DNA of 64,000 nt, taken from positions 80,598,344-80,662,343 of the forward strand of contig CM042019.1 in NCBI GenBank assembly GCA_023525975.1, read 5' to 3'. This document shows positions 1 through 11,369 of the stretch, piece by piece (the stretch's first letter is position 1; every line of letters starts with the position of its first letter). Under the pieces are notes generated by a model that worked only from the letters and a program-made list of their open reading frames with translations, had not been told where the DNA came from and did no database searches. The position numbers were made by a program, and so were the translations under genes. This stretch comes from Smallanthus sonchifolius. Taxonomy: Eukaryota > Streptophyta > Magnoliopsida > Asterales > Asteraceae.

Positions 1-1722
1 AGTCCATATTAACGGTTCGATGTGTGTGAGAACTTTTATGATAGTGTGTTACGCTTAGCCTCAATAGTGATATCATATGATTTACAATAATCAAAATAGT
101 TTGTGCCATGTTTTCTCTCCCAATATAAAACAGTAAAAGGGGCCGTGAAACTCACCTGAGTTGAGTAATAGATGGTACTGCACAGAAATGATATTGAGAC
201 CACAAGTGTTAGCCTTTGAACGGCTTACGTATGCCCTAGAATTATAAGCATAATGGTTAGGGATACAATGGGATTTTGTGCGACGACACAGAAGGTTTGA
301 ACGTCCTAAAAACATACTTATGATCAACGAGTAGACGAACTTGTCCACAGGGATAAATATTTCTTAATATACTAACTAAAATAAATTTGTTTCGTGTCGA
401 ACGTCTCTAGTTAAGAATAATATTAATAAATAAATATATCCGTGCGTTTGTACCATTTAAAAATGGTCTAGGAAAATAATATAACTTATAATATTATTTT
501 TAAACTCGTAGAATTAATACAATAATCGTTTATTTGGCAAAAATAATAAATATATTATTTTTATTCGAGAATATAATGTGGGTAAATAATATAAATAATT
601 ATATCATTTATAAGTTTGAAGTATTACATAATGTTCATTAACGTGACGAAAACAATATATAAATATATTATTTTAAATTGGAGTTATGGGTTAAAAATAA
701 TATAAATATATTATTTTAAAAGTGGGAAATAATGTTAAATATGGGTTATAAAACTAAACCCGAGCCTACGGTTGGTTTTCCGGGCTAAAACACATTAATA
801 TATTAATATAATAATATGGGAAATGATTTTAAATTAAAATAATACCTTTTAAAAAAATTAAAAAAAGAAAACAGGTGGAGAGACTCGAACCCGGGTCTTT
901 CCCACACAAGCACACACACTTAACCAGTCCGCCCACTCATCGCAGCAGAACCCATCTCCAAAAGCTTATAACACACAAACACATCAGTTTCCTCCCTCTT
1001 GCGTGAATCAGACCAAAGATCAATCCCAAATCCATCAAAAACGACTACGATTCATCAAAGTATCAAAGGGGTTTTGTTAATCGAGGGTTTGTGAATCTGT
1101 GGGTACATTTAATTGTAAAATCATTAAGTTTTAGGTAGTTTAATTCCTGTTTTAGAACCCGAAAACCCTAGGTATGAACACAAAATCAAATTGATCAAAT
1201 TCGATAATAAAACCTGTTGGAAACATAGGGCTTTATTGATTAGGTTATTGCGAGTCTACTGATATGGTTTTATTGGATTATGGTTGAGTCTATGACCAAA
1301 ACCCCCAAATCAGATTATGAACAAACCCTAGAATCTGGATCATGTTCAATTCGATGATATGAACCCTGGGTTTCATAACGCTTTCAATCCAGGCATGGAG
1401 ACAACTCAAAGGACGTACCCAATTTCATTATTTGATATCGAATTGTTAGGGTTTGACTAATCTGGAAATGTATGAACCCTAGGTATCGGATCACGATAAA
1501 TCCGATAATGTAATCCCCAATTAGGTTAGGGATTTTGATTTAGATGTTGAAACAAAGATAAAGACAGAATCAATTACCAGAATAGGTGACGGATTAATGG
1601 AGTTCGAGTAAATGCAGGTCCGACTGTGAATAGCTTGGTCTCCGGCGACTCCCGTTGCTACTCTGATCGAACAAACATGTGCAAAGGCTTCAGGAGTGTG
1701 TGATGGAGGTGTATAGGATCAG
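1..1722 (-). mobile_element. L4-family chromovirus LTR, cut by window edge
   Basis: Non-coding AT-rich sequence that matches 28229-30033 in order and orientation. Shared blocks are the AATAATATAA-rich stretch, a block reading AAACCCGAGCC then GGGCTAAAACAC (about 755-792), a tRNA-like cassette, and repeated 'GAACCCTAG / AAAACCCCCAAAT' blocks to about 1720. On the minus strand 150-158 reads CAGGTGAGT, the donor-like motif seen in the other chromovirus LTRs here. I infer a long LTR read on the minus strand; its other end lies left of the window. It is interrupted at 1722/1723 by the 3' LTR of SirC. No protein domain was seen. Confidence 0.6.
873..945 (-). other. tRNA-like (pol III A/B box) cassette inside the LTR
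   Basis: On the minus strand a B-box-like GGGTTCGAGTC (about 884-894) follows an A-box-like GGGCGGACTGGTTAAGTG (about 917-934) at roughly tRNA spacing. The L4 copy at 28565-28634 has both boxes at the same relative place. I cannot fold a complete cloverleaf, so this is a tRNA-derived or SINE-like module and not a called tRNA gene. Confidence 0.45.
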
Positions 1723-2410
1723 TGTTTTACAAGATGGTTCTGTTCAGTTGAGATTGGCGGAAACAATCACAACTATGCAATGTAAACAAGAAACAGTGAT
1801 AATACTGATAAATTCAAATTGTATTAATCTTCAAGGTTTACAAGTTACAGAGAAATCTCTAAGGAAGCACAGTTGTACAATAAGAAGATACAATACATAT
1901 AAAGGAACTTAGAATCAAGACAGACCCTTGATTCTAAGGATCAGATCAAACACAAGTCGTTGATCTTTGACAGTTACAAGTTACCCAACAATTGGTAGAC
2001 AACTAAAAGACAAGCTGCAGCAAACAGTATGAATAAGGTCAAAAGTCTTCTTAGGAATCTTTGTAGGAGACTTCAGAATTAGTAGCTTTGTCTTTAATCA
2101 TCTGCACGAAAAACATTCCTTCTGCTGATAGGTGTGTCAGTGTTGCAGCAAAAGGTGTCAGTAGTAAAGTCAAAGTTGTTGATGATTTGACTATCAGCAG
2201 CATAAATGTTAGATGCTGCTGAGAAGCCTATCAGCAGCAACTTTGGACTTCAGTAGATAAGGCTATCCGCAGCCTAGTAGTTCATCAACAGGAGAACTTA
2301 ACTATCCGCAGCATATACCTTATCTGCAGCAACTTATAAGTCAGCAAAATCGTAGAGTCCGCATCATCTATACTTAGAGAACTTTGTAGCCATCGGTCTT
2401 TATTTTTACA
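1723..2410 (-). repeat. 3' LTR of SirC
   Basis: On the minus strand the block starts TGTAAAAATAAAG at 2410 and ends TTGTAAAACA at 1723, the usual TG...CA. It directly follows a purine tract. Homology of the left flank to the L4 LTR stops at about 1722, which supports this end. It holds several copies of a CAGCAGCAA / TTGCTGCTGATAG-type motif between about 2095 and 2350. The five bases before it (1718-1722, ATCAG) would be the target duplication; the partner is off-window. No second LTR is available to confirm the length of 688 bp. Confidence 0.55.
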
Positions 2411-2420
2411 AACTCCCCGT
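2411..2420 (-). other. Polypurine tract of SirC
   Basis: The minus strand reads ACGGGGAGTT directly before the LTR start TGTAAAAAT, the expected place for the plus-strand primer of reverse transcription. Confidence 0.5.
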
Positions 2421-2444
2421 ATGCTGATGCTACCAAAACTTCTC

Positions 2445-2902
2445 TTACTGCCTTTGTACCTGAATCTTTTGCATGTTCAGGACAATCCTTGCAGTCTCAT
2501 AGCTTATTGGATCCTTGCTTGGATTGTCAAGAGGGATTTCAGATAGAGATTTTATGTCTTTGCTTGGCATGCTGAAGATTGAACATCTCAACTTTTGTCC
2601 TCTGACATCTATCAGTGTATATTCATCCTTGATAGCATTATAGGACCATTTGATAATTGGAAAGTGGGATTGGAGAGGTTTAGCATCAATGAAAACATCT
2701 TTGCTGGGGTTGAAGTGATGTTTGATCACTAGCAACAGATGTCTCCCACTTTCATTGTGAGGCTCATGAGATTCACCCAGCTCCATCATTCTCCTTAAAT
2801 CAAAGTCTGGAAGTTGCATCACTTCATCCACAGACTTGTATGTTGATCTCTTCATCTCTGCCTTTCCCCTAAACACTTCAAACCACTGATCTGGTTCACT
2901 GT
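2445..2902 (-). pseudogene. Extra ORF of SirC, C-terminal part (split by SirA)
   Basis: An open frame on the minus strand that enters from the SirA insertion point and ends at a stop at 2445. It holds the last 150 or so residues of the SirC extra ORF; the motif DEVMQLPDFDLRRMMELG lies near its start. Frame counting shows that the codon begun at 40410 is completed by 2902-2901 once SirA and one ACTGT copy are removed, so the two halves belong to one frame. Function is unknown. It resembles the C-terminal part of the SirA extra ORF only in layout. Confidence 0.7.
2898..2902. repeat. Target-site duplication of SirA, left copy (ACTGT)
   Basis: ACTGT lies directly before the TG of the left LTR and recurs at 40405-40409 directly after the CA of the right LTR. 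Five bases is the usual copia duplication size. Confidence 0.9.
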
Positions 2903-3285
2903 TGTTAGGACAAAGTTTTGAAACAATAAGCCTTGTAATTGATTAGATCTTTTATGTCTTTATGTTTTGTATGAATTGGTTAAGTTTTTTATTAGGTGAA
3001 CTTAACAAGTTCGCCTAGGCCTAGTTTAAGTTCGCCTGCATGGCTGTGTAAGTCTATAAATAGGAGTTTACATGTTATTTTCTTAAGCTTTGCAATTTGT
3101 TTTCAAGTTTTGTAAACTCTGAGTTTGGTGGAAATCAAAGAGAATATTATTTACATCTTGTGTTGATTCTAGTCTTGATATTGTCTCATATACACAATCA
3201 TGCATAGCGTTGGATTCCGCACTCCGTGTGTTTGATACACGTCACGTCTCGAGTTAGATCCATTGAGAACCCGAGGGGACCTACA
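2903..3285 (+). repeat. 5' LTR of SirA
   Basis: Starts TGTTAGGACA and ends CCTACA two bases before a tRNA-iMet primer site. It matches 40027-40404 along its whole length. In the last 235 bases I count about ten differences; the palindrome region (2995-3035) differs more. 383 bp is short for a Sirevirus LTR. Confidence 0.88.
3055..3062 (+). promoter_or_regulatory. TATA box of SirA 5' LTR
   Basis: TATAAATA, about 20 bases after a palindromic GAACTTaacAAGTTCGC unit. The same order (palindromes then TATA) is found in SirB and SirD. Confidence 0.6.
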
Positions 3286-3287
3286 TG

Positions 3288-3300
3288 TGGTATCAGAGCA
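3288..3300 (+). other. Primer binding site of SirA (tRNA-iMet)
   Basis: TGGTATCAGAGCA, complementary to the 3' end of plant initiator Met tRNA, two bases after the LTR end. Confidence 0.9.
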
Positions 3301-3821
3301 TCGTGCTCATGATTTGTGATTGATTTGTGACGGTTTGTGTATGATTTGACACCAAAAAGACTGAATTTTTGATCATCTTTCATTTCCATGGAGTTTTCAA
3401 GTTCTTGAGAAGTATTTGAGGCTGATTTCATCAATTTGGAGTTGTTTTTGAAGAAATTGATCCGTTCAAAGTGTTCTAATTCGTATTATATTCAATCCTA
3501 CGGTTTAATTTCATCAAATTCAATAAATTCAGCAAGTTATGATGATTTTTGAGGTTTCAAGTTCGTGTTTTGGTTGAAGAAATCATCTTCCTGGGAGTTT
3601 TTAGCTGAAACAGGAGAACTTATCTCAAATTCTGTTACAGGCGAACTTAAGAGGCGAACTTAAGAGGCGAACTTAGTCTAAGTTTTTGTTTAGGCAAACT
3701 TATCAAGTTCGCTTGGCACATGTTCGCTTAAGGAAAGTTTTAGGTGAACTTATCAAGTTCGCTTGTGGGTAAGCTTGTTTCAATTTTGTTTTCTTGTGAT
3801 ATTTTGCATATATTTGTTGTT
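3301..3821 (+). promoter_or_regulatory. SirA leader with palindromic repeats before gag
   Basis: Non-coding leader. Its first part is alignable with the SirB leader (47324-47640) and the SirD leader. The second part (about 3639-3766) holds several forms of GCGAACTT-n3-AAGTTCGC, some reduced to half sites. A donor-like G|GTAAGC lies at 3769, right after the array, and SirB has G|GTAAAG at the same place (47833). This could be the 5' splice site of a subgenomic RNA; that is inference. Confidence 0.6.
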
Positions 3822-6490
3822 ATGGCTAACATGGTGCAGGTTACAAACATGTTCAACTATGACAATAAAATTGGTACTTCTCAGAAACCGCCAAAGCTGC
3901 TAAGTCTTGCTGATTATCCTAACTGGAAGGATCGCTTTAATCAATTTGTTTCATTTACTGATACCAGTTTATGGATTCATATTCTAGAAGGATATACTCA
4001 TCCGACTTATTCATGGATGGATAATGACAATGTTCTAAAGCCTGTGTCTGCTTTAACAACTGAAGAAAAGTTGTTATTTGATTGTGAGAAGAAGGCAATG
4101 GCTAGCATTTCAATGTCACTACCAAAAGAAATTTATCACAATTTCAAGCAGTTCAAAACTTCCATGCAGTTATGGGAATCTTTACAGAAGCGATGTGAAG
4201 GTAGTTTGGATGTGAAGAAAAGTCGTAAAGAATTACTGAAGAAACACTTTTTGGTATTCAAACACTTTCAAAATGAGAATTTGGATGATCTGGCTACAAT
4301 ATTTTATCATTTGTTGAGTGAATTAGCAAGTGCAAAAGTGGTCTATGAACCTGAAGAGATTAATGACAAGTTTCTGGAAGCTTTACCATCAAAATTTGAT
4401 GTGTATACTGTCCTCATCTAAGAAAATGAAAAATATAAAACAATGTTACTTGAGGATGTTCTTGGAAAAAATCAATCTCATGATCTGAACTTAAAGAAAA
4501 GGGAAACCAATATGGAGCACATGCAAGATCCGTCAATGTATTTTGCAAAAACATTTGGAAATTTTGGATTAGGAGTTGCTTTATTTCCAGGAGATGGTCA
4601 AGATAACTCTAATGAGAATAGTTCTGGATGTTCTTATCAATCTGGTTTCTCTGCAACTACATCAAAGACTTCTGGATTTCAACCATTGAATTCACATTAT
4701 GTAAATCAAAGGGTAGTAGAAGATTATACGGCAGTGTTTTCATCTTTTTTTGCATCATATGAAAAATTTATTAGAGGAAAGATTCATGATCCAGAAGCAA
4801 TTGAAGGAGATTATCGTCAAATTGATCCGGTTGATCTAGAAGAAATGAATATTCAGTGGAATATGGCAAAGTTGATGAGACAAGCAAAGGATATTCTTAA
4901 GAAGATTGGAAGGAAGTACAACATATCAAACAACATAACAAGAATGTGTTTTGACAAGACTAAAGTTCGATGTTACAACTATCAAGAATATGGTCACTTT
5001 GCTAAAGAATGTAATAAGGCAAAAGTTGAGTTTGATTCTCAAAAGAAGAACAACAATTATCAAAGTAACAGAAATCAACAAATTTCTAGTGGTTCTGGAA
5101 ATTTAGCAAATGTTTCAACATCATCTGCATTGGTTGCCCAAGGAGATGATAACTATGACTGGGGAATTCATCTAGAAGATCTAGTTGGTACTGTGAGTCA
5201 AGCTTTTGTGACTGAAACTCACATTGATGAGACATCTGAGGATGATAGTTCAAGTGATAGTGAAAGTTCAGGAAGTGAAGTAGAGAGTCAGAATGATGAA
5301 TCTTCTTACAATGTCATTGCAGGAGAAATTTCTGAAGAAATTGATACTGAAAGTGCTGATGAAGTGTATCTAAAGAAAATGCATCTACAACAAGTGTATC
5401 TAAAGATGAGATTTTGTTGACAAAAAGAGTACCTGAGATGACTGAAGAGATTCCAACTGCTAAAGTCTTCATGGAAGACAGGTCTTATCCATCAAAGGTA
5501 TAAGATGTTATCTGTAATATATATTGTTCTATATGTGTGTTGGTAAAGGACAAAATGAATAAAGTCATGGATGATAACACAAATTTGATCTGTGATATGA
5601 AATCGATGCATTCAGTGAATCAGAAATTGAAGGACAATGATAAGTTGTGTATTGACATAATTGAATCACTCAAAAGAGACATAAATTCTCTAACTTTGAA
5701 GATTAAGAAACAATCATATTGTTTGGATATGGCTTATGCTAATATTGAAAATATGAATGAAATTGTTGCTAAGAAAAACAAAGTAATTTCAGATAAAGAA
5801 GCAGAGGTGATCAGATTACATAGAAAACTGGAAAGTTTTGGAAATTCATCACTATTGTTGGGTTATTTCAATGACAATGCTGATCCTGTTAAGAGAACAA
5901 CTGTATTTGGATTTGCTCCTCCACCTTTTAATGGAAATTATGTTGTAGAACTAGAGATCATTACTGAAGAGAATATTGATCCAAAGACAGTTTTAAAGAT
6001 TAATCCAGTCACAAAGGAAGAAATGGTATATGATTCTGATAGTGATGAAGAGATTTGATGATCATAAAATTGATGGTGTTCCTAAATATGTGAAGATTGA
6101 TGAACCAAAAGTGGTAAAACAAGTCACAGGAGATCGATGTATTCTTACAGAGCTCGATGAAGTTGAACAATCAACTATTTCACCAATGTTATCTAAAAGT
6201 GGTTTTATAAGTGCTGGTGATATCAAGAAGGAAGTTTCAAAACTTGAAAATAAATCAACAAGTGATTTCATTAAACAAAAGGTGAATGTGGCAAAAACCA
6301 AAGACAGGCAGTCTCCAGTTTTAAAGAATTACGTTGGTGAAACATCCAGAAAGATGTATGTTCCAAAGAAACAAGGAGGTAGTGGTGCTAAATCTACTGA
6401 AGGTTATTCATCAAAGTTCCTCAACTTCAACAAGGGTTTCTTATATCGTGTTACATTGTCCTTACAAGAACAATGAGAAGAATTTTCTTA
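3822..6490 (+). pseudogene. gag: gag of SirA (broken)
   Basis: The start ATG at 3822 (MANMVQVTNMFNYD) matches the SirB gag start. In order there are the capsid-like part, a CCHC knuckle at about 4971-5013 (CYNYQEYGHFAKEC, with the second Cys changed to Tyr), an acidic serine-rich stretch, a coiled-coil-like helix (5560-5850), the VPPPFNGNYVV-type linker (reads APPPFNGNYVV), and the start of the second knuckle at about 6440. Breaks: an in-frame TAA at 4419-4421, a frameshift near 5400-5530, another near 6030-6055, then a jump into RT at about 6515. Gag would form the particle and bind the RNA. Confidence 0.85.
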
Positions 6491-6514
6491 TTTCAGAGAA
6501 AGTTACACCAGTTT

Positions 6515-7538
6515 GGACAATGGTTTTGATCGTGGTCAAATTGAATCCACCTTGTTCATCAAGAAACTGGGGGAGATTACCTGATGGTTTAGATATACGT
6601 GGACGATATTATTTTTGGCTCAACAAAAGAAGATTTATGCAAGGAGTTTGAGAACGACATGAAATTAAAATTCAAAATGTCAGCTATAGGAGAGTTTTCG
6701 TTCTTTTTAGGATTAAAAGTTAATCAAAAATAGGATGGTTTCTTTATTCATAAGTTTAAATACGTGAAAGACATTTTGAGCCGGTTCAAAATGGAAGACT
6801 GTACCCCATATGTCACTCTGATTCCAATAAATCACAATGAATCTAGATCCGGATGGAAATGATATTGATTGTCGATTGTACAGTGTAATGATTGGTTCTT
6901 TCATGTACTTAACCGCATCAAGGCTAGATATAATGTTTGTCGTGTGTGTTTGTTCCAGATTTCAAGCAAAACCAAAGGAATCACATCTGATTGCAGTCAA
7001 ACGTATTTTTCGGTACCTGAAAGGGAAACCGAGATTAGGATTATGGTTTCCTCAGGGTTCTAATTTTGAATTTAATGCACATACTGACTCAGATTTTGGA
7101 AGTTTTTGCTTGCACAGGAAATCTACAAAAGGAGGTTGCCAATTTCTGGGTAATAGTCTTGTGTCATGGCAATGTAAAAAGCAAACTACTGTCTCAATTT
7201 CAACATGTGAAGAACAATACATCTATTCTGCAAGTTGTTGTTCACAAATTTTATGGATTCAGCAACAATTAAGAGATTATGGTTTGAATTTTACTTGCAC
7301 CCCCATGTTCATTGATAATAATGTCACAATGTCTATAACAAATAATCCAATTAAGCATAGTAAAACAAAGCACATTGAAATAAGATATAATATTATTTGT
7401 GATTGTGTAGATAAAAAGTTGATTGAGCTGGTGAAAGTTCATACTGATGACAATCTTGCAGATTTGTTTACCAAAGCATTTGATCGTACAAGGTTTGAAT
7501 TTCTGATAAAAATGATTGGTATGATCAATCCTGAATAA
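6515..7538 (+). pseudogene. pol: pol remnant of SirA: RT tail and RNase H
   Basis: Starts inside RT just before the YVDD box, which is frame-broken around 6590-6625. It continues through the region after the catalytic site (6640-6840, two stops) and RNase H (6837-7538, open). RNase H residues seen: DSDFGS for the first Asp, CEEQYI for the Glu site (the family reads CEAEYI) and IDNNVTM for the next Asp. It ends IGMINPE like SirB pol. Protease, integrase and most of RT are absent, so a deletion joins the second gag knuckle to RT. Confidence 0.85.
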
Positions 7539-9050
7539 TTTTTCTGCTCAAAATAATTCTCATGGAGGTTTATTTTTTTCTATTTTTTAACTGTTTTCTT
7601 TCATTTCTGCATTTCAATTTACTGTTAAAAAGTTTGTTATTTATAGAAAGCCCAAACAAATTGAAAAATCTTAAAATTGACATCATTAGAGCATGAGAAG
7701 AAATGACAGTACATCAATAGATATTCATTCACACATGACCTTAGATTGATTGAGTGGTACTTTATGCTTATTCAATATATCTGAATTATATATGTTTTGA
7801 TCTAACCATCAGAGACTGCACAAATAGGAAAGGATACTATTGTGTCTGCGTATAATTTAGCTTGTCAATAGGCTAAAAGCGTCTTTGAACCATCAGTAGT
7901 GTGAAAACATAATTGCATATGTTACAACTATTATTTGAACCCATTTTATGCCTGGGTGTGTGTGTTAAAAGATCATTATCAGATATAGAATATGAGATTT
8001 AAAGTGATTCATGAGACCAGTATCGGACTATATTGATTAGCACAATTTTTCAGTTCACTTCACTGCTCATGCCCCGAAAAACATGCAATGTGATGTTGAA
8101 CTAAGATATGTTTCTAACAAACATCTGTTGGAACATATACTCGCCCTTGGATCAATATCTTGATTCCATTGAATATCCAGATAACAGTTGGATCACATTA
8201 CCCTATATTATTGAATCAATTGATTCTTTAATCCTTCATTCTACCGAAGAGTTCTTTTGTTACAATCTATCATGATATTACATCCAAAGCAAAGCAATTG
8301 AATCATTATGATTCCTTATATCCTTCGGGATATGTTTCTTTCCCTATGCTAATTGAGATAGTTTCATCCTGGAGATTGATATTATCTTTGCATAAGTCTC
8401 ATATGTCTTGAAGATAGTGCAATTTACTTTCTATTGGCATACTAGTGGGGTACACGTTTTATTTCATACTTAAATGGTACATTAACTCACAAGAAAGTGG
8501 GAATGAGATGCTTTTAGTTTCAAATCTTATAATATTAACAATCTAAATTTATGTGTCATTGCATGATCATGTTTTCTTTGAATGTTTATCGCGTATCATT
8601 ACATGCAATATATGAAAGTCTGAAAAATTGAGACTTGAAAGAATTACATAGGATACCAAATTACCTTGATATAATGATTGTTTATCCAAGATGTGTGATT
8701 GATATATCATGTATACTGATATGATCTTCTTGCTCATGGTGTTCAACAAAAATATTTGCTTTATTGTTTTACAGTTTTATTTCATTTCAGTTTGTATAGA
8801 GAAAAACCAAAAATATGTGCTTTTGTATGTACTGAGAAAAACCAAAAAAAAATATGTGTTTTCAAGTTTGTATAGATAAAATCCAAAAAGATTTTTTGTC
8901 ATGCTTCCGTGAGAATTCCAAATTTTATTTTTAAAAAAAGTTTGGGATTGGATAGGATAACAGGTTCCTGGTGATTGACAAAGAAAGATTGAGAGAAAGA
9001 AGTTTGAAAAAGTTGAAAGTTCAAAAGTTCACAAATTTCTCTAAGTGTGG
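7539..9050 (+). other. Conserved non-coding island after pol (SirA copy)
   Basis: No long ORF. It aligns by eye with 54408-55283 (SirB) and 63031-64000 (SirD). The best block is near 8048-8095 (CAGTTCACTTCACTG and CCCCGAAAAACATGCAA), with others around 7690-7750, 7965-8035 and 8120-8200. The SirA and SirD copies look closer to each other here than their LTRs do. Confidence 0.65.
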
Positions 9051-9735
9051 AGAAGAGCGAACTTATTGAGTTCGCCTAGGTTAAGTTCGCATGGTAAGCG
9101 AACATAATAATTTCGCCTGGTAAGCGAACTTAAGGATTGTAGCTTATATTGTTTGAAGGAAGTGAACTTGTTCATGTTCTCTGAAAACTTGGTTGAAGCG
9201 AACTTATTCCGTTTTAAGAGAACTTGTTTCTGGTGTGATTGAAGTGTTTGGTTTAGTGTTGTTGTTTCTATTTTCTAGTTATACAAGGCATTGTCCATCA
9301 ATCCAAGGTAGAATCATGGTCTTTTATCCATACAATTGATCGATTCAAGCTGTTTTAAGATCTAGGTTATGGTTGATGTCGCTATGACTATTGAGGATCT
9401 AAACCTTGATATAATATATGTTATGCTTGAAATTGATGATTGCTAAAGGATCATTGAGGTGTTTCGATCAAGTTGTGTTCGTTTTTTAACATCGGATTTC
9501 ATCGATTGAAAGGATTTTTTATTTCTCATGGTTTTCTAAGCTTGGAGCGAACTTGCTCAGGCGAACTTATTAAGTTTGCCTCTTGCAACTCTAAGTGAAC
9601 TTAATAAGTTCGCCTCAGGGGACATAAGTGATTTTGACTTAGCAATTTTTTTTGTGTATTTTTTTGTTTTTCATTTTTTGTTTGTATCGTATTTTAACAT
9701 GTTTTGTGTGTGGTTTTGCTATGTCTTTTTTACAG
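9051..9735 (+). promoter_or_regulatory. Second palindrome leader and acceptor-like end before the extra ORF
   Basis: About ten full or half GCGAACTT / AAGTTCGC units lie between 9055 and 9620, the same repeat as in the LTR and gag leader. It is followed by a long T-rich tract and TTTTTTACAG ending at 9735, directly before the ATG of the extra ORF. This has the form of a plant 3' splice site. A spliced subgenomic RNA from the donor-like site at 3769 would explain how an ORF behind pol is expressed. Confidence 0.5.
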
Positions 9736-11340
9736 ATGGATCGTCGAGTTGAATATAAACATAACCAAGTGGCGTTGGTGGACCCAAATTTATCTAAAGC
9801 GGTGAATTACCGGGACATCATTAACTTTCTAAATAGATCAAGGATAAGTGTTGTTGTTTCTGCAAATCCCTAGATCAGCTTGAATTACATTCAACAGGTC
9901 TGAGATACAACATAACATGACTGTACTATGGATCCGAATATTATTAGAGCTACTGTCAACAATACTAATGTAGCAATATATGTTGACACTATTCGTCAGG
10001 CCTTACATCTTGAAGGTAATGATGAAGAACCTACCACCTACATTGATTATGGGCTGTTTTCAAAGAATGGGTTACAGAGGACGAGCAAATGATACTCGAG
10101 CAAGGAAGGGTGGTCTAATAGGACAATGGAGATACTTTATGCATGTTATTATTCAATGTCTATTTCCTAGGAAATCTGGAACTGATGGTTTGAAGACCTC
10201 GCTACAATCTGCAATGGTGGCTCTTACTTTAAAAAGAGGGTTCAACTTTGCTCACTATTTTTTAAGGAGTTAGTGGCCCAGATTACTCCACCTGCCGGTC
10301 AAGGGTTTCTTTTGTATCCTAGGTTTCTTTAAATGATTCTGAATCATCTTATACCTAATGTACCTCCGTTACAACAGCGTCTTACTCTCACTTCGATGAC
10401 TAAAAGAATTTTCACTGATTAAGCAAGAAAATCCTGCTTTGATTCCTGTTCCAACTCCTCTATTTGGGCATATTATTAATCCTGATTATGTTGCTCCTCC
10501 AAATGATAATTAGATTCATCCAGAAGAGGTTCAACAACAACAACAACCGCAACCACAAGTTCAACAGCAACCTCAACCACAACAAGTTGCACATGAAGTA
10601 CAACCAGAACAAGTTCATGTACAAGTTCAAGATGCTGCTCAAGTGAATGTAATAAAACCTAACTTAGATGTTCATGAGGAGGTTCATGTTGATATACCTG
10701 AAGTTCATAATGTTGAACAGGGGAATGTGAATGAAGAAGCACAAACAAATTCTCCCCAAGCAAATCAAGAAGGAATTGTAAATGAAACTAGTTCAAGTTC
10801 CTCTGAAAAAGCAAATGATGCTAATTCTGATACTGATTCTGAAGCTACACAGGACTTTGATCCAGATCATTATGCTAAACTTGCTAATATTCCATTGGCA
10901 AATGTTGGTAAACGACTAAAGTCCGTGGCTACTAAACCAAGACGTAAGTCTGTTCGGGGTCTTCCTCCTGGAACAACACTTGGCAAAAGGACGTTAAGAG
11001 ATGAATCTTCTTTTGATTCTGATTATATTCCTACTCTAAAGTCATAGAAGTTAATGTCTGCTTCTATGACTACTGCTGCAACTGCTCGTGTAACTGATGA
11101 CTTGGATTTTGTGGATTATTTGCTTATATCTCCACATCCGTCCGTCTACTTCACCTCAACGTACTTCTGCTCCAGTTCCTCCACATACGTATTCACAAGA
11201 TGGTCCGTCTAGTTCATCAAAGGATGCTATAGTTGTTTCTCTACAAGGCAAAGTCTCTTGCCTAGAAGCCCAAGTTGTGGGTCTTCAAGGTCAAGTCGAT
11301 GTATTAAGGGCAAATGATTTTCAGAGAGAACTGACGCATG
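9736..11340 (+). pseudogene. Extra ORF of SirA, N-terminal and middle part (broken)
   Basis: Starts MDRRVEYKHNQVALVDPNLS at 9736. Pieces in three frames show the same layout as the SirC extra ORF. An N-terminal domain includes FMHVIIQCLFPRKSG...RGFNFAH at 10136-10255, which matches FLCHTLLQC...REGFNFSH in SirC. Then come a Gln/Pro-rich tract (10525-10610), an acidic Ser/Asn-rich stretch (10640-10870), a basic patch (KPRRKSVRG, about 10936) and a short coiled-coil-like helix (11240-11320). Stops and shifts occur near 9871, 10270, 10330 and 11045. Function is unknown; it is not one of the standard copia enzymes. Confidence 0.7.
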
Positions 11341-11369
11341 ATATTATATATATATATATATATATATTA
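11341..11369. repeat. (TA)n microsatellite at the edge of the nested gypsy block
   Basis: About twelve TA units, followed by TTAAATTAAATTAA. SirA coding similarity ends here and Athila-like non-coding sequence follows. Confidence 0.8.

Noticed and set aside
873..945. Functional tRNA gene
   Set aside because: The boxes are present but I could not fold acceptor and anticodon stems; kept only as tRNA-like.
1679..1912. 77-codon ORF as a host exon
   Set aside because: It crosses the border between L4 LTR and SirC LTR at 1722/1723 and so cannot be one old gene.
10460..10646. Overlapping small ORFs on both strands
   Set aside because: By-products of the CAA-rich (poly-Gln) part of the SirA extra ORF.
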